DNA of 8,836 bases, taken from positions 1 through 8,836 of the forward strand of contig DAOVNN010000105.1 in the NCBI GenBank assembly GCA_030630165.1, written 5' to 3'. Below the pieces are notes generated by a model. The model was given only the letters and a program-made list of their open reading frames with translations. It searched no databases and was not told where the DNA came from. Source of the DNA: Candidatus Krumholzibacteriota bacterium (GTDB taxonomy: Bacteria > Krumholzibacteriota > Krumholzibacteriia > Krumholzibacteriales > Krumholzibacteriaceae). Below, in pieces: positions 1-5,173 of this stretch. Both the position numbers and the translations under genes were made by a program. How positions within the stretch are numbered: the stretch's first letter is position 1; each line of letters starts with the position of its first letter.

Positions 1-1086
1 GACCTTCAGAGGGTTCAGCACTCCCATGAATCTCGGGGCCCTCTTGTTGAGGTCCTCGCGCAGGCAGTGGTCGAGAAGGTCGATCGAGACCCTGTTGTCC
101 TTCTTGGCGACGCCGATAGTGGCGGCGAACTGCCTTATCGACTCAGGGGTGTAGCCGCGGCGGCGCAGTCCTGAGATCGTCGGCATCAGGGGATCGTTCC
201 AGCCGCTGACCCTGCCCTCCTCGACGAGCATGAGGAGCTTGCGCTTGCTCATGATCGTGTAGGTGAGGTTGAGCCTGGCGAACTCTATCTGGCGCGACGG
301 GAATATGCCAAGCTCGCGCAGGTACCAGTCGTAGAGGGGGCGGTGCGCCTCGAACTCGACCGTGCAGATCGAATATGTGATCTTCTCGATCGAGTCGCTG
401 CAGCCGTGAGCCCAGTCGTACATCGGGTAGATACACCATTTGTCGCCTGTTCGGTGATGCGTGGCTCGCAGGATGCGGTACATCACCGGGTCGCGCATGT
501 TGATGTTCCCCGCGGTCATGTCGATCTTCGCCCGAAGGGTCCTGCTGCCGTCCTCGAACTCGCCGGCATGCATCTGTTTGAAGAGGTCGAGGTTCTCCTC
601 GATTTCGCGATTGCGGAAGGGGCTCTCGGTGCCCGGCTCGGTCAGCGTCCCGCGGGTCTCCCTGACCTGTTCGGCCGTGAGGTCGCAGACGAACGCCTTG
701 CCGTTGTTTATCAGGTTGATTGCGAACTCGTAGAGCTGCTCGAAATAGTCAGAGGCGTAATACTCGCGGTCGTCCCACGAAAAACCGAGCCACTTGACGT
801 CTTCCCTGATCGAGTCGACGTATTCGATTTCCTCCCTGCTGGGGTTCGTGTCGTCGAACCTGAGGTTGCAGAGGCCCGCATACTGCTGTGCGATGCCGAA
901 GTTGAGGCAGATCGATTTCGCGTGTCCAATGTGGAGGTAGCCGTTCGGCTCGGGCGGGAACCGTGTATGTACCCGTCCATCGTGCTTCCCGGTCTTTATG
1001 TCATCCTCGATTATAGCCCTGATGAAATCGACTGAGCGGGATTCCCCTTCGTCGGTTTCAGGCGTATTCTTTTTGTTTTCATTCAT
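1..1086 (-). CDS. glnS: Glutaminyl-tRNA synthetase, C-terminus cut off by window edge
   Basis: This is a class I aminoacyl-tRNA synthetase that charges tRNA-Gln with glutamine in the cytoplasm. The 362 visible codons hold the Rossmann-type catalytic core. The HIGH signature is at residues 52-55, within PPEPNGYLHIGHAKS. The second signature (KMSKS equivalent) reads MSKRK at residues 279-283. Both forms are typical of bacterial GlnRS rather than GluRS. GlnRS is usually about 550 residues long, so most of the C-terminal anticodon-binding beta-barrel part lies beyond base 1. The ATG at 1086 was chosen because it opens a short hydrophilic leader of about 40 residues before the catalytic core. No clear Shine-Dalgarno precedes it. 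The gene follows the radical SAM gene by 52 bases on the same strand and may share its transcript. Identification is by recognised motifs and overall similarity. Dedicated GlnRS suggests direct Gln-tRNA charging, although a GatCAB route elsewhere in the genome is not excluded. Confidence 0.96.
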   Translation of the reverse strand, partial: MNENKKNTPETDEGESRSVDFIRAIIEDDIKTGKHDGRVHTRFPPEPNGYLHIGHAKSICLNFGIAQQYAGLCNLRFDDTNPSREEIEYVDSIREDVKWLGFSWDDREYYASDYFEQLYEFAINLINNGKAFVCDLTAEQVRETRGTLTEPGTESPFRNREIEENLDLFKQMHAGEFEDGSRTLRAKIDMTAGNINMRDPVMYRILRATHHRTGDKWCIYPMYDWAHGCSDSIEKITYSICTVEFEAHRPLYDWYLRELGIFPSRQIEFARLNLTYTIMSKRKLLMLVEEGRVSGWNDPLMPTISGLRRRGYTPESIRQFAATIGVAKKDNRVSIDLLDHCLREDLNKRAPRFMGVLNPLKV

Positions 1087-1138
1087 CGCGGAATGTTACT
1101 CGAAAACGGATTTGAAATCCACCTGTTTTAGAGGCCGT

Positions 1139-2161
1139 TCAGCGCGGCATCGGCTGGATGTCGAGGTTGGTCAATCCGGCCTCTTCGGCCCGTGCTACCG
1201 CTTCCTCGAATTCCTCCCTGGTGAGTCTTCTCGATATGTCGGGGTAGCGCGATGCCATGTAGGCGGGGGTGTACTGGGACATGAGGTTGAGGTAGGTGTC
1301 CTTGGGGAGGTTCCTGGAAATCCAGTGTATGACTCTGCCGGTGCCCGAGACGCCGTTCGGCATGACGAGATGGCGGATCATCAGGCCGCGGTGCACGAGG
1401 CCGTCGGGTGCGGGATGCGCCGTGCCGACCTGCCGCTGCATCTCGAGGAGCGCCTTCTGCGTCACCTTGGGGTAGGCCCGCGCCCCGGCGGAATATTTCG
1501 CGGCCATCTCTCCGTCTGAGTACTTGAAGTCGGGGAGGTAGATGTCGACGATACCGTCGAGAAGCCTGAGGACCTCGAGCCTTTCCCACCCGCAGGTGTT
1601 CCAGACCAGAGGCAGGGTGAGCCCCTGTTCGATTGCTTTGTCGAGCGCCAGCACGATGTGGGGCGCGTAGTGGGTGGGGGTGACGACATTGATGTTGGCG
1701 CAGCCCATCCTCTCGAGCTCGATCATCATTGCGGCCATCTCGTCGATCTCTTTCTCGACGCCGTCGCCCCGGTGGCTTATCTCCCAGTTGATGCAGAATA
1801 CGCAGCGCAGGCCGCAGTGTGAGAGGAATATAGTCCCCGAGCCGCCCCTCCCGACAAGCGGTCTTTCTTCTCCGAAGTGGGGATGGTATGAAGATATCAC
1901 GAGCTGCGACGAGGCGCGGCAGAAGCCCCGCTCTCCATCGAGTCTCCTCGCCCCGCACATCCGGGGGCAGAGCTCGCATTCCTCCATCATCGAGTAGAGC
2001 TTATCGCCCCGCTCACGGAGCTCTCCATCACGGTGCATCGCCAGGCGGGAACGTCTCGCCGGACTGTTTTTTCCGCTGGCCGTTCCGGTCAGACCGGTCC
2101 AGGCGCCGACAGCAAGGATCGACCCGAACTGCTGCAGGAATATTCTTCTCGTCCGTTTCAT
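1139..2161 (-). CDS. Radical SAM protein of the PflX/COG1313 type with a twin-arginine leader
   Basis: This is a predicted radical S-adenosylmethionine iron-sulfur protein of 340 residues. Cys116, Cys120 and Cys123 form the CX3CX2C site for the catalytic 4Fe-4S cluster, in the setting SHCGLRCVFCINWEISH, which resembles PflX-type proteins. A second cysteine set at 62, 65, 69 and 81 (CELCPRMC ... GFC) precedes it, as is usual in this family, and could hold an extra cluster. The substrate is unknown; the family resembles pyruvate formate-lyase activases, but no glycyl-radical enzyme is nearby. The N-terminus reads MKRTRRIFLQQFG followed by a small-residue hydrophobic stretch. It matches the Tat consensus (S/T)RRxFLK, which is unexpected for a radical SAM enzyme. 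The ATG at 2161 is preferred over an in-frame GTG at 2173, because the GTG is part of the Shine-Dalgarno AGGTGA, which lies 8 bases before the ATG. The family call is secure, the export inference moderate, the function open. Confidence 0.9.
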   Translation of the reverse strand: MKRTRRIFLQQFGSILAVGAWTGLTGTASGKNSPARRSRLAMHRDGELRERGDKLYSMMEECELCPRMCGARRLDGERGFCRASSQLVISSYHPHFGEERPLVGRGGSGTIFLSHCGLRCVFCINWEISHRGDGVEKEIDEMAAMMIELERMGCANINVVTPTHYAPHIVLALDKAIEQGLTLPLVWNTCGWERLEVLRLLDGIVDIYLPDFKYSDGEMAAKYSAGARAYPKVTQKALLEMQRQVGTAHPAPDGLVHRGLMIRHLVMPNGVSGTGRVIHWISRNLPKDTYLNLMSQYTPAYMASRYPDISRRLTREEFEEAVARAEEAGLTNLDIQPMPR

Positions 2162-2169
2162 CGGGATTA

Positions 2170-2175
2170 TCACCT
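2170..2175 (-). promoter_or_regulatory. Ribosome binding site that decides the radical SAM start
   Basis: On the minus strand AGGTGA lies 8 bases before the ATG at 2161. It contains the alternative in-frame GTG (2173-2171), which therefore looks like part of the ribosome binding site and not a start codon. It also lies at the predicted transcription start given by the upstream -10 box, so the mRNA leader would be only about 14 bases long. Confidence 0.65.
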
Positions 2176-2181
2176 GCTCGT

Positions 2182-2190
2182 ATTATACCA
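2182..2190 (-). promoter_or_regulatory. Extended -10 sigma-70 promoter for the radical SAM gene
   Basis: The minus strand reads TGGTATAAT, a perfect TATAAT with the TGn extension, in the 49-base gap after the outer-membrane protein gene. No -35 hexamer is visible at 16-18 bases upstream, where the sequence is C-rich; extended -10 promoters often do without one. The expected transcription start is near 2175. This suggests that the radical SAM gene, and possibly glnS behind it, can be transcribed independently of the gene upstream. Confidence 0.6.
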
Positions 2191-2210
2191 CATCAGCAGG
2201 CAGGGGGGCG

Positions 2211-4037
2211 TCATTCGTACTTGATGACTCTCGGAGCACCGGGGGAGAGGAAGGGGATCCTGAGGTTCCTGACGGCCTCGACCCTGAAGAATGTCGTATT
2301 TGCTCCCTCGGGCGCCACGGGGTGGTACATGAACCGGACCTCGTAAGCGTCGAAGATCAGCCTCTCATTGTGGACCCTGAAGCCTCCGCCGAGGCTGAAG
2401 TAGTACTTCGCGTTGAGGAAAGAGTTCCATTTCGGTCCGCACTGGCCCGTTTCGGCGTAACCGAAGGAGGCGAACCTGCATCCGTACCAGTCCCAGTCGG
2501 CAAAGAGAGTACCTTCCCATTTGAAGGTGAGTCGTTGATGGCCCTCGACTCCCGTGTTGGACAGTCCCCTCAGGTCGCCCCGCGGCTCCTCGAGAGCGAT
2601 ATTGTCAGTCAGGAGCCTGTCGTACCCGTATATGTAGTCGATGACAAAGAAATGTCTCGCCATGGCGCGCCATGCGGGAAGGAGGCTGGTAAAGGCTCCG
2701 AAGGCCAGGGAGAGGGTCCCGTCCTCGGGCTGCCCATTCCTTGTATAACTGCCAAAGGCTCCCCTCGTGGCGATGTATCCTGAACTCCCGACGAATTTGG
2801 CGTATGCAAGGTCGAAGGCCAGATACGGTCTTGTATAGAACTCGGACACGTTTGGTCCGCTGGTGACCGTGGCGAGGATCCCATACGGGATATCCTCTGT
2901 CTTGCCGAAGCTGAAGACCATCCTCATCTTCCGGAAGGAGCGCTCGGTCAGCGACAGGTTTGCGAGAAACAATGTCCGGTCGTGGTATCCGCGGTTCAGG
3001 TCCAATCCAACGGGAGGTCGGACATGATAATCAATCCTCTGAATTCTCAACGCAGGGATGATCCTCCTCCTGCTTCCCTCTTCGGTATATCCTTTGCCGA
3101 TGCGGATAGACCGGCCGATCCAGAAATCCGCCCGGTCCCATTTCTTTATATTCGCGGGGTTTTCATCGAGGTCGTCCGTCCCTTCCATGGTTACGGCACC
3201 GATCCATTTGATCTCAGGTGAGACGTACCCGCGGCTCAGGCTCCAGGAGTTTTGCCTGTAAGCGACCGCATCGATCCACCTCACCGAACCGTCGATAAAT
3301 GTCCCGTAGAGATTGTTCGCCCCGTAGTAGAGCGTGTGGTCGGTGACTCTGTCCCGGCTGAAGTCGAACGAACCCTCCCACTGGATAGTCTGACCATATC
3401 CGAACAAGTTTCTCTCGTAGAGCTTGACCCTGTGCCGGTCGCTCGTTATCCAGCTGTAGTTCACACCGATAGCCCAGACATCCCTTGTGATTACCTGAAC
3501 ATCGACCGAGTCGGCACTCCCTTCGACGGGGACCACGTTGACGCGGGCGTCCTGTATGAACGAGGTTTCCCTGAGGAGACGCTCGGAATCTGACAATGCG
3601 TAGGGATCGATGGGGTCGCCCTCTTCGAAGAGGAGGAATCCGGCGATCTTGCTTATCTTCGTGTCTATATGGATCCATTCGATTGCCCGCACGAAACCCG
3701 GGGAAGTGGAGTTGTTTGTTCCTACCTCGGTGTCGCTGAAGATATCGTACCTGTAGATCTCTACATGACGGATGAATCTGCCGACATACGGGATGTACGG
3801 ATCCTCGCTTTTCTGCGTGCCTCTGCCGACGCTTGCCGTATCCAGCTTCGTCACGAAGACATAATCAGCAAGGTGCCTGCCGAGAGAGTTTCTCCCAATC
3901 TGAGTCTGCAGCGAATCGATACTCTCACGGCTTGCCGCCTTGATCGTATCGGGGATCTCCCTGGAAAACTGGCCTGCTGCCGTTCCGGCACAGAGTGCCA
4001 GGATAAGAATCGTGATTATGCAGATCTTACGTTTCAT
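2211..4037 (-). CDS. BamA/TamA-like outer-membrane protein (single POTRA plus beta-barrel)
   Basis: This is a 608-residue protein that looks like a small Omp85-superfamily member inserted in the outer membrane. It starts with a basic, hydrophobic signal peptide (MKRKICIITILILALC), with likely cleavage around residue 22. Residues about 87-187 have POTRA character: a conserved pattern around LLFEEGDPIDPYALSDSER, RLLRETSFIQDARV and a final strand ending before WAIGVNY. From about 190 onward alternating aromatic and polar strands suggest a barrel. LRGL at residues 489-492, just before a strand pair, sits where Omp85 proteins carry their loop-6 VRGF/LRGY signature, but its last position is Leu, not an aromatic. 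The last strand ends in a Phe and is followed by a short tail. One POTRA is fewer than BamA (five) or TamA (three). Cargo is unknown: protein assembly, secretion or lipid transport are possible. An upstream hairpin may affect translation. The ATG at 4037 gives a complete signal peptide. Confidence 0.8.
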   Translation of the reverse strand: MKRKICIITILILALCAGTAAGQFSREIPDTIKAASRESIDSLQTQIGRNSLGRHLADYVFVTKLDTASVGRGTQKSEDPYIPYVGRFIRHVEIYRYDIFSDTEVGTNNSTSPGFVRAIEWIHIDTKISKIAGFLLFEEGDPIDPYALSDSERLLRETSFIQDARVNVVPVEGSADSVDVQVITRDVWAIGVNYSWITSDRHRVKLYERNLFGYGQTIQWEGSFDFSRDRVTDHTLYYGANNLYGTFIDGSVRWIDAVAYRQNSWSLSRGYVSPEIKWIGAVTMEGTDDLDENPANIKKWDRADFWIGRSIRIGKGYTEEGSRRRIIPALRIQRIDYHVRPPVGLDLNRGYHDRTLFLANLSLTERSFRKMRMVFSFGKTEDIPYGILATVTSGPNVSEFYTRPYLAFDLAYAKFVGSSGYIATRGAFGSYTRNGQPEDGTLSLAFGAFTSLLPAWRAMARHFFVIDYIYGYDRLLTDNIALEEPRGDLRGLSNTGVEGHQRLTFKWEGTLFADWDWYGCRFASFGYAETGQCGPKWNSFLNAKYYFSLGGGFRVHNERLIFDAYEVRFMYHPVAPEGANTTFFRVEAVRNLRIPFLSPGAPRVIKYE

Positions 4038-4051
4038 ATCAGACCCGATTG

Positions 4052-4071
4052 TAACCGCCCGGCAGCGGTTA
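4052..4071. promoter_or_regulatory. Inverted repeat next to the outer-membrane gene start
   Basis: TAACCGC and GCGGTTA form a perfect 7-base inverted repeat around a 6-base loop, 14 bases before the ATG of the outer-membrane protein gene. It would lie in the mRNA leader of that gene, where it could fold near the ribosome binding region, or it could be a protein-binding operator in DNA. It is not an intrinsic terminator in either direction, because the T-run on the minus strand comes before the hairpin, not after it. Confidence 0.4.
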
Positions 4072-4099
4072 AAAAAGTGATTTTGAAGTGCGGCAGTGC

Positions 4100-4127
4100 T
4101 TTATAAATCGCGGCGATAAGTTTACAA
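4100..4127 (-). promoter_or_regulatory. Candidate promoter for the outer-membrane protein gene
   Basis: On the minus strand a -35-like TTGTAA (4127-4122) is separated by 16 bases from a -10-like TATAAA (4105-4100). This predicts a start near 4093 and a leader of about 55 bases that would include the hairpin at 4052-4071. The call rests on hexamer matches only. It shares its DNA with the opposing candidate promoter for ogt. Confidence 0.4.
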
Positions 4128-4128
4128 T
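4100..4128 (+). promoter_or_regulatory. Candidate promoter for ogt
   Basis: TTTATA (4100-4105) and TACAAT (4123-4128) are separated by 17 bases and would start transcription near 4135, about 33 bases before the preferred ogt start. The TACAAT box is one mismatch from consensus and the -35 matches four of six positions. The call rests on hexamer matches only. Confidence 0.4.
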
Positions 4129-4167
4129 GCTGGGAAAGATGCCGACATGCCTGGAACGGAGAAGATA

Positions 4168-4662
4168 ATGAAAAAGAAAATGAAATACTGGACCACGATG
4201 AAGACGCCTGTCGGCGAGCTGTTTATCGCAGGCCGGGACGGCAGGATCACCGAGGTCCTTTTCAGCCGGCCGCGGAAGGGGTTCCCCGGACCGATGTGGG
4301 AGAGGTCCGACAAGGAGTTCGCCGAGGTCAAGAAGCAGCTCGGCGAGTATTTCAGCGGAAAAAGGAAGAAATTCGAACTCAAGCTCGCGCCCGAAGGCAC
4401 GTCTTTCCAGCTCGCTGCCTGGCGGCAGCTGCGCAGGATACCCTACGGGAAGACGATTTCGTACGGTGAACAGGCGAAGAGGATGGGGAATCCGAAGGCC
4501 TCCAGGGCGGTCGGTGGGGCGAACGGCGAAAACCCGATATCGATCATCGTACCGTGTCACAGGGTCATCGGGGCCGACGGCAGGCTGACGGGCTTCGGCG
4601 GCGGGATGGGGAAAAAGAAGAAACTGCTCGACCTCGAAGGAGCTGAAGGCTTCAGGGATTGA
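4168..4662 (+). CDS. ogt: Methylated-DNA--protein-cysteine S-methyltransferase
   Basis: This is a cytoplasmic suicide repair protein that transfers the alkyl group from O6-alkylguanine (and O4-alkylthymine) in DNA to its own cysteine. The acceptor is Cys130 in the invariant IVPCHRVIG motif. The preceding region (FQLAAWRQLRRIPYGKTISY and onwards) is the family's winged-helix DNA-binding segment, including its arginine-finger region (PKASRAVGGANGENP). The C-terminal GFGGGMGKKKKLLDLEG is also characteristic. At 164 residues it is a normal short Ogt/MGMT, without the Ada regulatory domain. The ATG at 4168 has GGAG six bases upstream and starts just before the first family-like strand (MKYW). An in-frame ATG at 4147 would add seven residues and is less well placed. 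The gene diverges from the outer-membrane gene and overlaps the end of the convergent Smr gene by 11 bases. The symbol is given for the Ogt-like, Ada-less architecture. Confidence 0.95.
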   Translation: MKKKMKYWTTMKTPVGELFIAGRDGRITEVLFSRPRKGFPGPMWERSDKEFAEVKKQLGEYFSGKRKKFELKLAPEGTSFQLAAWRQLRRIPYGKTISYGEQAKRMGNPKASRAVGGANGENPISIIVPCHRVIGADGRLTGFGGGMGKKKKLLDLEGAEGFRD

Positions 4663-4939
4663 GGGGGTCGAGGGATGCCAGAGTCGCTCCCCAGCCCCCT
4701 GCATCCTCACCGGCAAGCCGGTACGATTGAACGAAGGGGAGGGAGGCGAGGAGGGCGTGTACGGTCTCCCGCATCGCTCCGGTGCCCTTTCCGTGGATTA
4801 TCCTCACCTCGAGGATCCCTCGCGCGCGGCATTCCTCGAGATAGTGCGTGACCAGCTCCTTTGCCTCCGACGGATCGAACATGTGAAGGTCCAGAACTCC
4901 GTCGATGGGCAGCTCTATCGGGCCGAATTCATTATCCAT
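4652..4939 (-). CDS. Stand-alone Smr-domain protein
   Basis: This 95-residue protein consists almost entirely of one Smr (small MutS-related) domain. The typical landmarks are present in order: LDLHMFDPSEAKEL near the start (the LDLHG-type motif, with Met in place of Gly), RIIHGKGTGAMRETV in the middle, and GGWGATLASL at the end. Smr domains are known as nicking endonucleases in MutS2-type proteins and as RNA-cleaving modules elsewhere. This solitary bacterial version has no established role, so only the fold and likely nucleic-acid association are inferred. The ATG at 4939 starts directly before the conserved region. An AGGA lies 10 bases upstream, a somewhat long spacing, and the start sits in a tandem 8-base repeat. 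The stop codon lies inside the end of ogt on the other strand. Confidence 0.88.
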   Translation of the reverse strand: MDNEFGPIELPIDGVLDLHMFDPSEAKELVTHYLEECRARGILEVRIIHGKGTGAMRETVHALLASLPFVQSYRLAGEDAGGWGATLASLDPLNP

Positions 4940-4952
4940 ATTCCCATATTCC
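4937..4952 (-). repeat. Tandem 8-base repeat across the smr start codon
   Basis: GGAATATG occurs twice in direct succession on the minus strand, and the second copy supplies the smr ATG (4939). The first copy supplies an out-of-frame ATG at 4947, which opens a ten-codon frame (MGIWIMNSAR, then TAG) overlapping the smr start. This could be a chance slippage duplication or could affect initiation. Confidence 0.6.
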
Positions 4953-4970
4953 TATAAATGGGCGTCTGAT

Positions 4971-4987
4971 TCAATCACCGTGATTGA
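4971..4987. promoter_or_regulatory. 17-base palindrome upstream of smr, possible operator
   Basis: TCAATCAC and GTGATTGA are perfect inverted arms around one central base. The site lies 31 bases before the smr start and about 190 bases before the prolyl-isomerase gene on the other strand, so it could serve either. On the plus strand it is followed by five T, but the stem is A/T-rich and no plus-strand gene ends nearby. An operator is therefore more likely than a terminator. No regulator family can be assigned. Confidence 0.4.
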
Positions 4988-5008
4988 TTTTTGGTCGTTT
5001 CGGTGCTA

Positions 5009-5089
5009 CTTTACAGGGGACGTGCCCACCCCGCAGCAAGAATGGCGGGGACGGGCGTCAGGCGGTCACCGGGAATAATCCCTGTAAAG
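5009..5089. repeat. Structured palindromic element (REP/BIME-like or leader RNA)
   Basis: The ends CTTTACAGGG (5009-5018) and CCCTGTAAAG (5080-5089) are perfect 10-base inverted repeats. Inside is a strong hairpin: GCCC (5024-5027) pairs with GGGC (5053-5056), and CCCCGC (5029-5034) pairs with GCGGGG (5045-5050) around a 10-base loop. A small CGG-TCA-CCG stem follows at 5063-5071. GGGA (5071-5074) can alternatively pair with TCCC (5079-5082), which competes with the outer stem. GGAC directly precedes the central hairpin, as in REP elements, where a GGAC or GTAG tetranucleotide precedes an imperfect palindrome. It does not match any riboswitch consensus I can recall. No coding sequence is seen across 4940-5173; this element and the neighbouring palindrome account for most of the structure in that gap. 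Confidence 0.5.
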
Positions 5090-5121
5090 GCTGTTGAGCT
5101 CCCCGATTGAGCCGCTGGCCT

Positions 5122-5150
5122 TTGAGCCGGGCTGGACCGCCGTTTTTATT
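5122..5150 (+). promoter_or_regulatory. Weak candidate promoter for the prolyl-isomerase gene
   Basis: TTGAGC (5122-5127) and TTTATT (5145-5150) lie 17 bases apart, each matching consensus at four of six positions, and would start transcription just before the ribosome binding site. TTGAGC also occurs at 5094 and 5107, so the -35 assignment is not unique. Low confidence. Confidence 0.25.
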
Positions 5151-5155
5151 CTATC

Positions 5156-5165
5156 GGAGGGAGGA
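5156..5165 (+). promoter_or_regulatory. Strong double Shine-Dalgarno of the prolyl-isomerase gene
   Basis: GGAGGGAGGA contains two overlapping ribosome-binding cores. The AGGA at 5162-5165 ends 8 bases before the ATG at 5174. This supports that start and suggests efficient translation. Confidence 0.8.
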
Positions 5166-5173
5166 ACCATCCG

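Noticed and set aside
343..1035. Open plus-strand frame of 230 codons
   Set aside because: It lies fully antisense to glnS, whose family motifs are clear, and its translation shows no recognisable domain. Such frames are common opposite GC-rich genes.
1108..1120. GGATTTGAAATCC palindrome between the radical SAM gene and glnS as a terminator
   Set aside because: After allowing a loop, only a four-base stem remains, and no T-run follows on the minus strand.
1128..1979. Open minus-strand frame of 283 codons
   Set aside because: It is another frame of the radical SAM gene. The translation is Arg- and Pro-rich low-complexity sequence without motifs.
3981..4037. Lipobox in the outer-membrane protein signal peptide (Cys16)
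   Set aside because: The residue before the cysteine is Leu, not Gly, Ala or Ser, so ordinary signal peptidase I cleavage near residue 22 fits better.
4052..4080. Inverted repeat with an adjacent A/T run as an intrinsic terminator
   Set aside because: On the plus strand the hairpin is followed by A, not T. On the minus strand the T-run precedes the hairpin, and the outer-membrane gene starts right after it.
4069..4716. Open minus-strand frame of 215 codons
   Set aside because: It is antisense to ogt, whose PCHRV active site is unmistakable.
4709..4722. ACCGG-CAAG-CCGGT hairpin as the terminator of ogt
   Set aside because: It lies inside the Smr coding region and has no T-run on either strand.
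5009..5089. Possible guanidine-II (mini-ykkC) riboswitch, because two GGGGACG segments occur
   Set aside because: The ACGR tetraloops required for that class are not formed: the first segment reads ACGT, and the bases around the second do not pair correctly. No guanidine-related gene follows. Cyclic-di-GMP, ZTP and fluoride consensus motifs are also absent.
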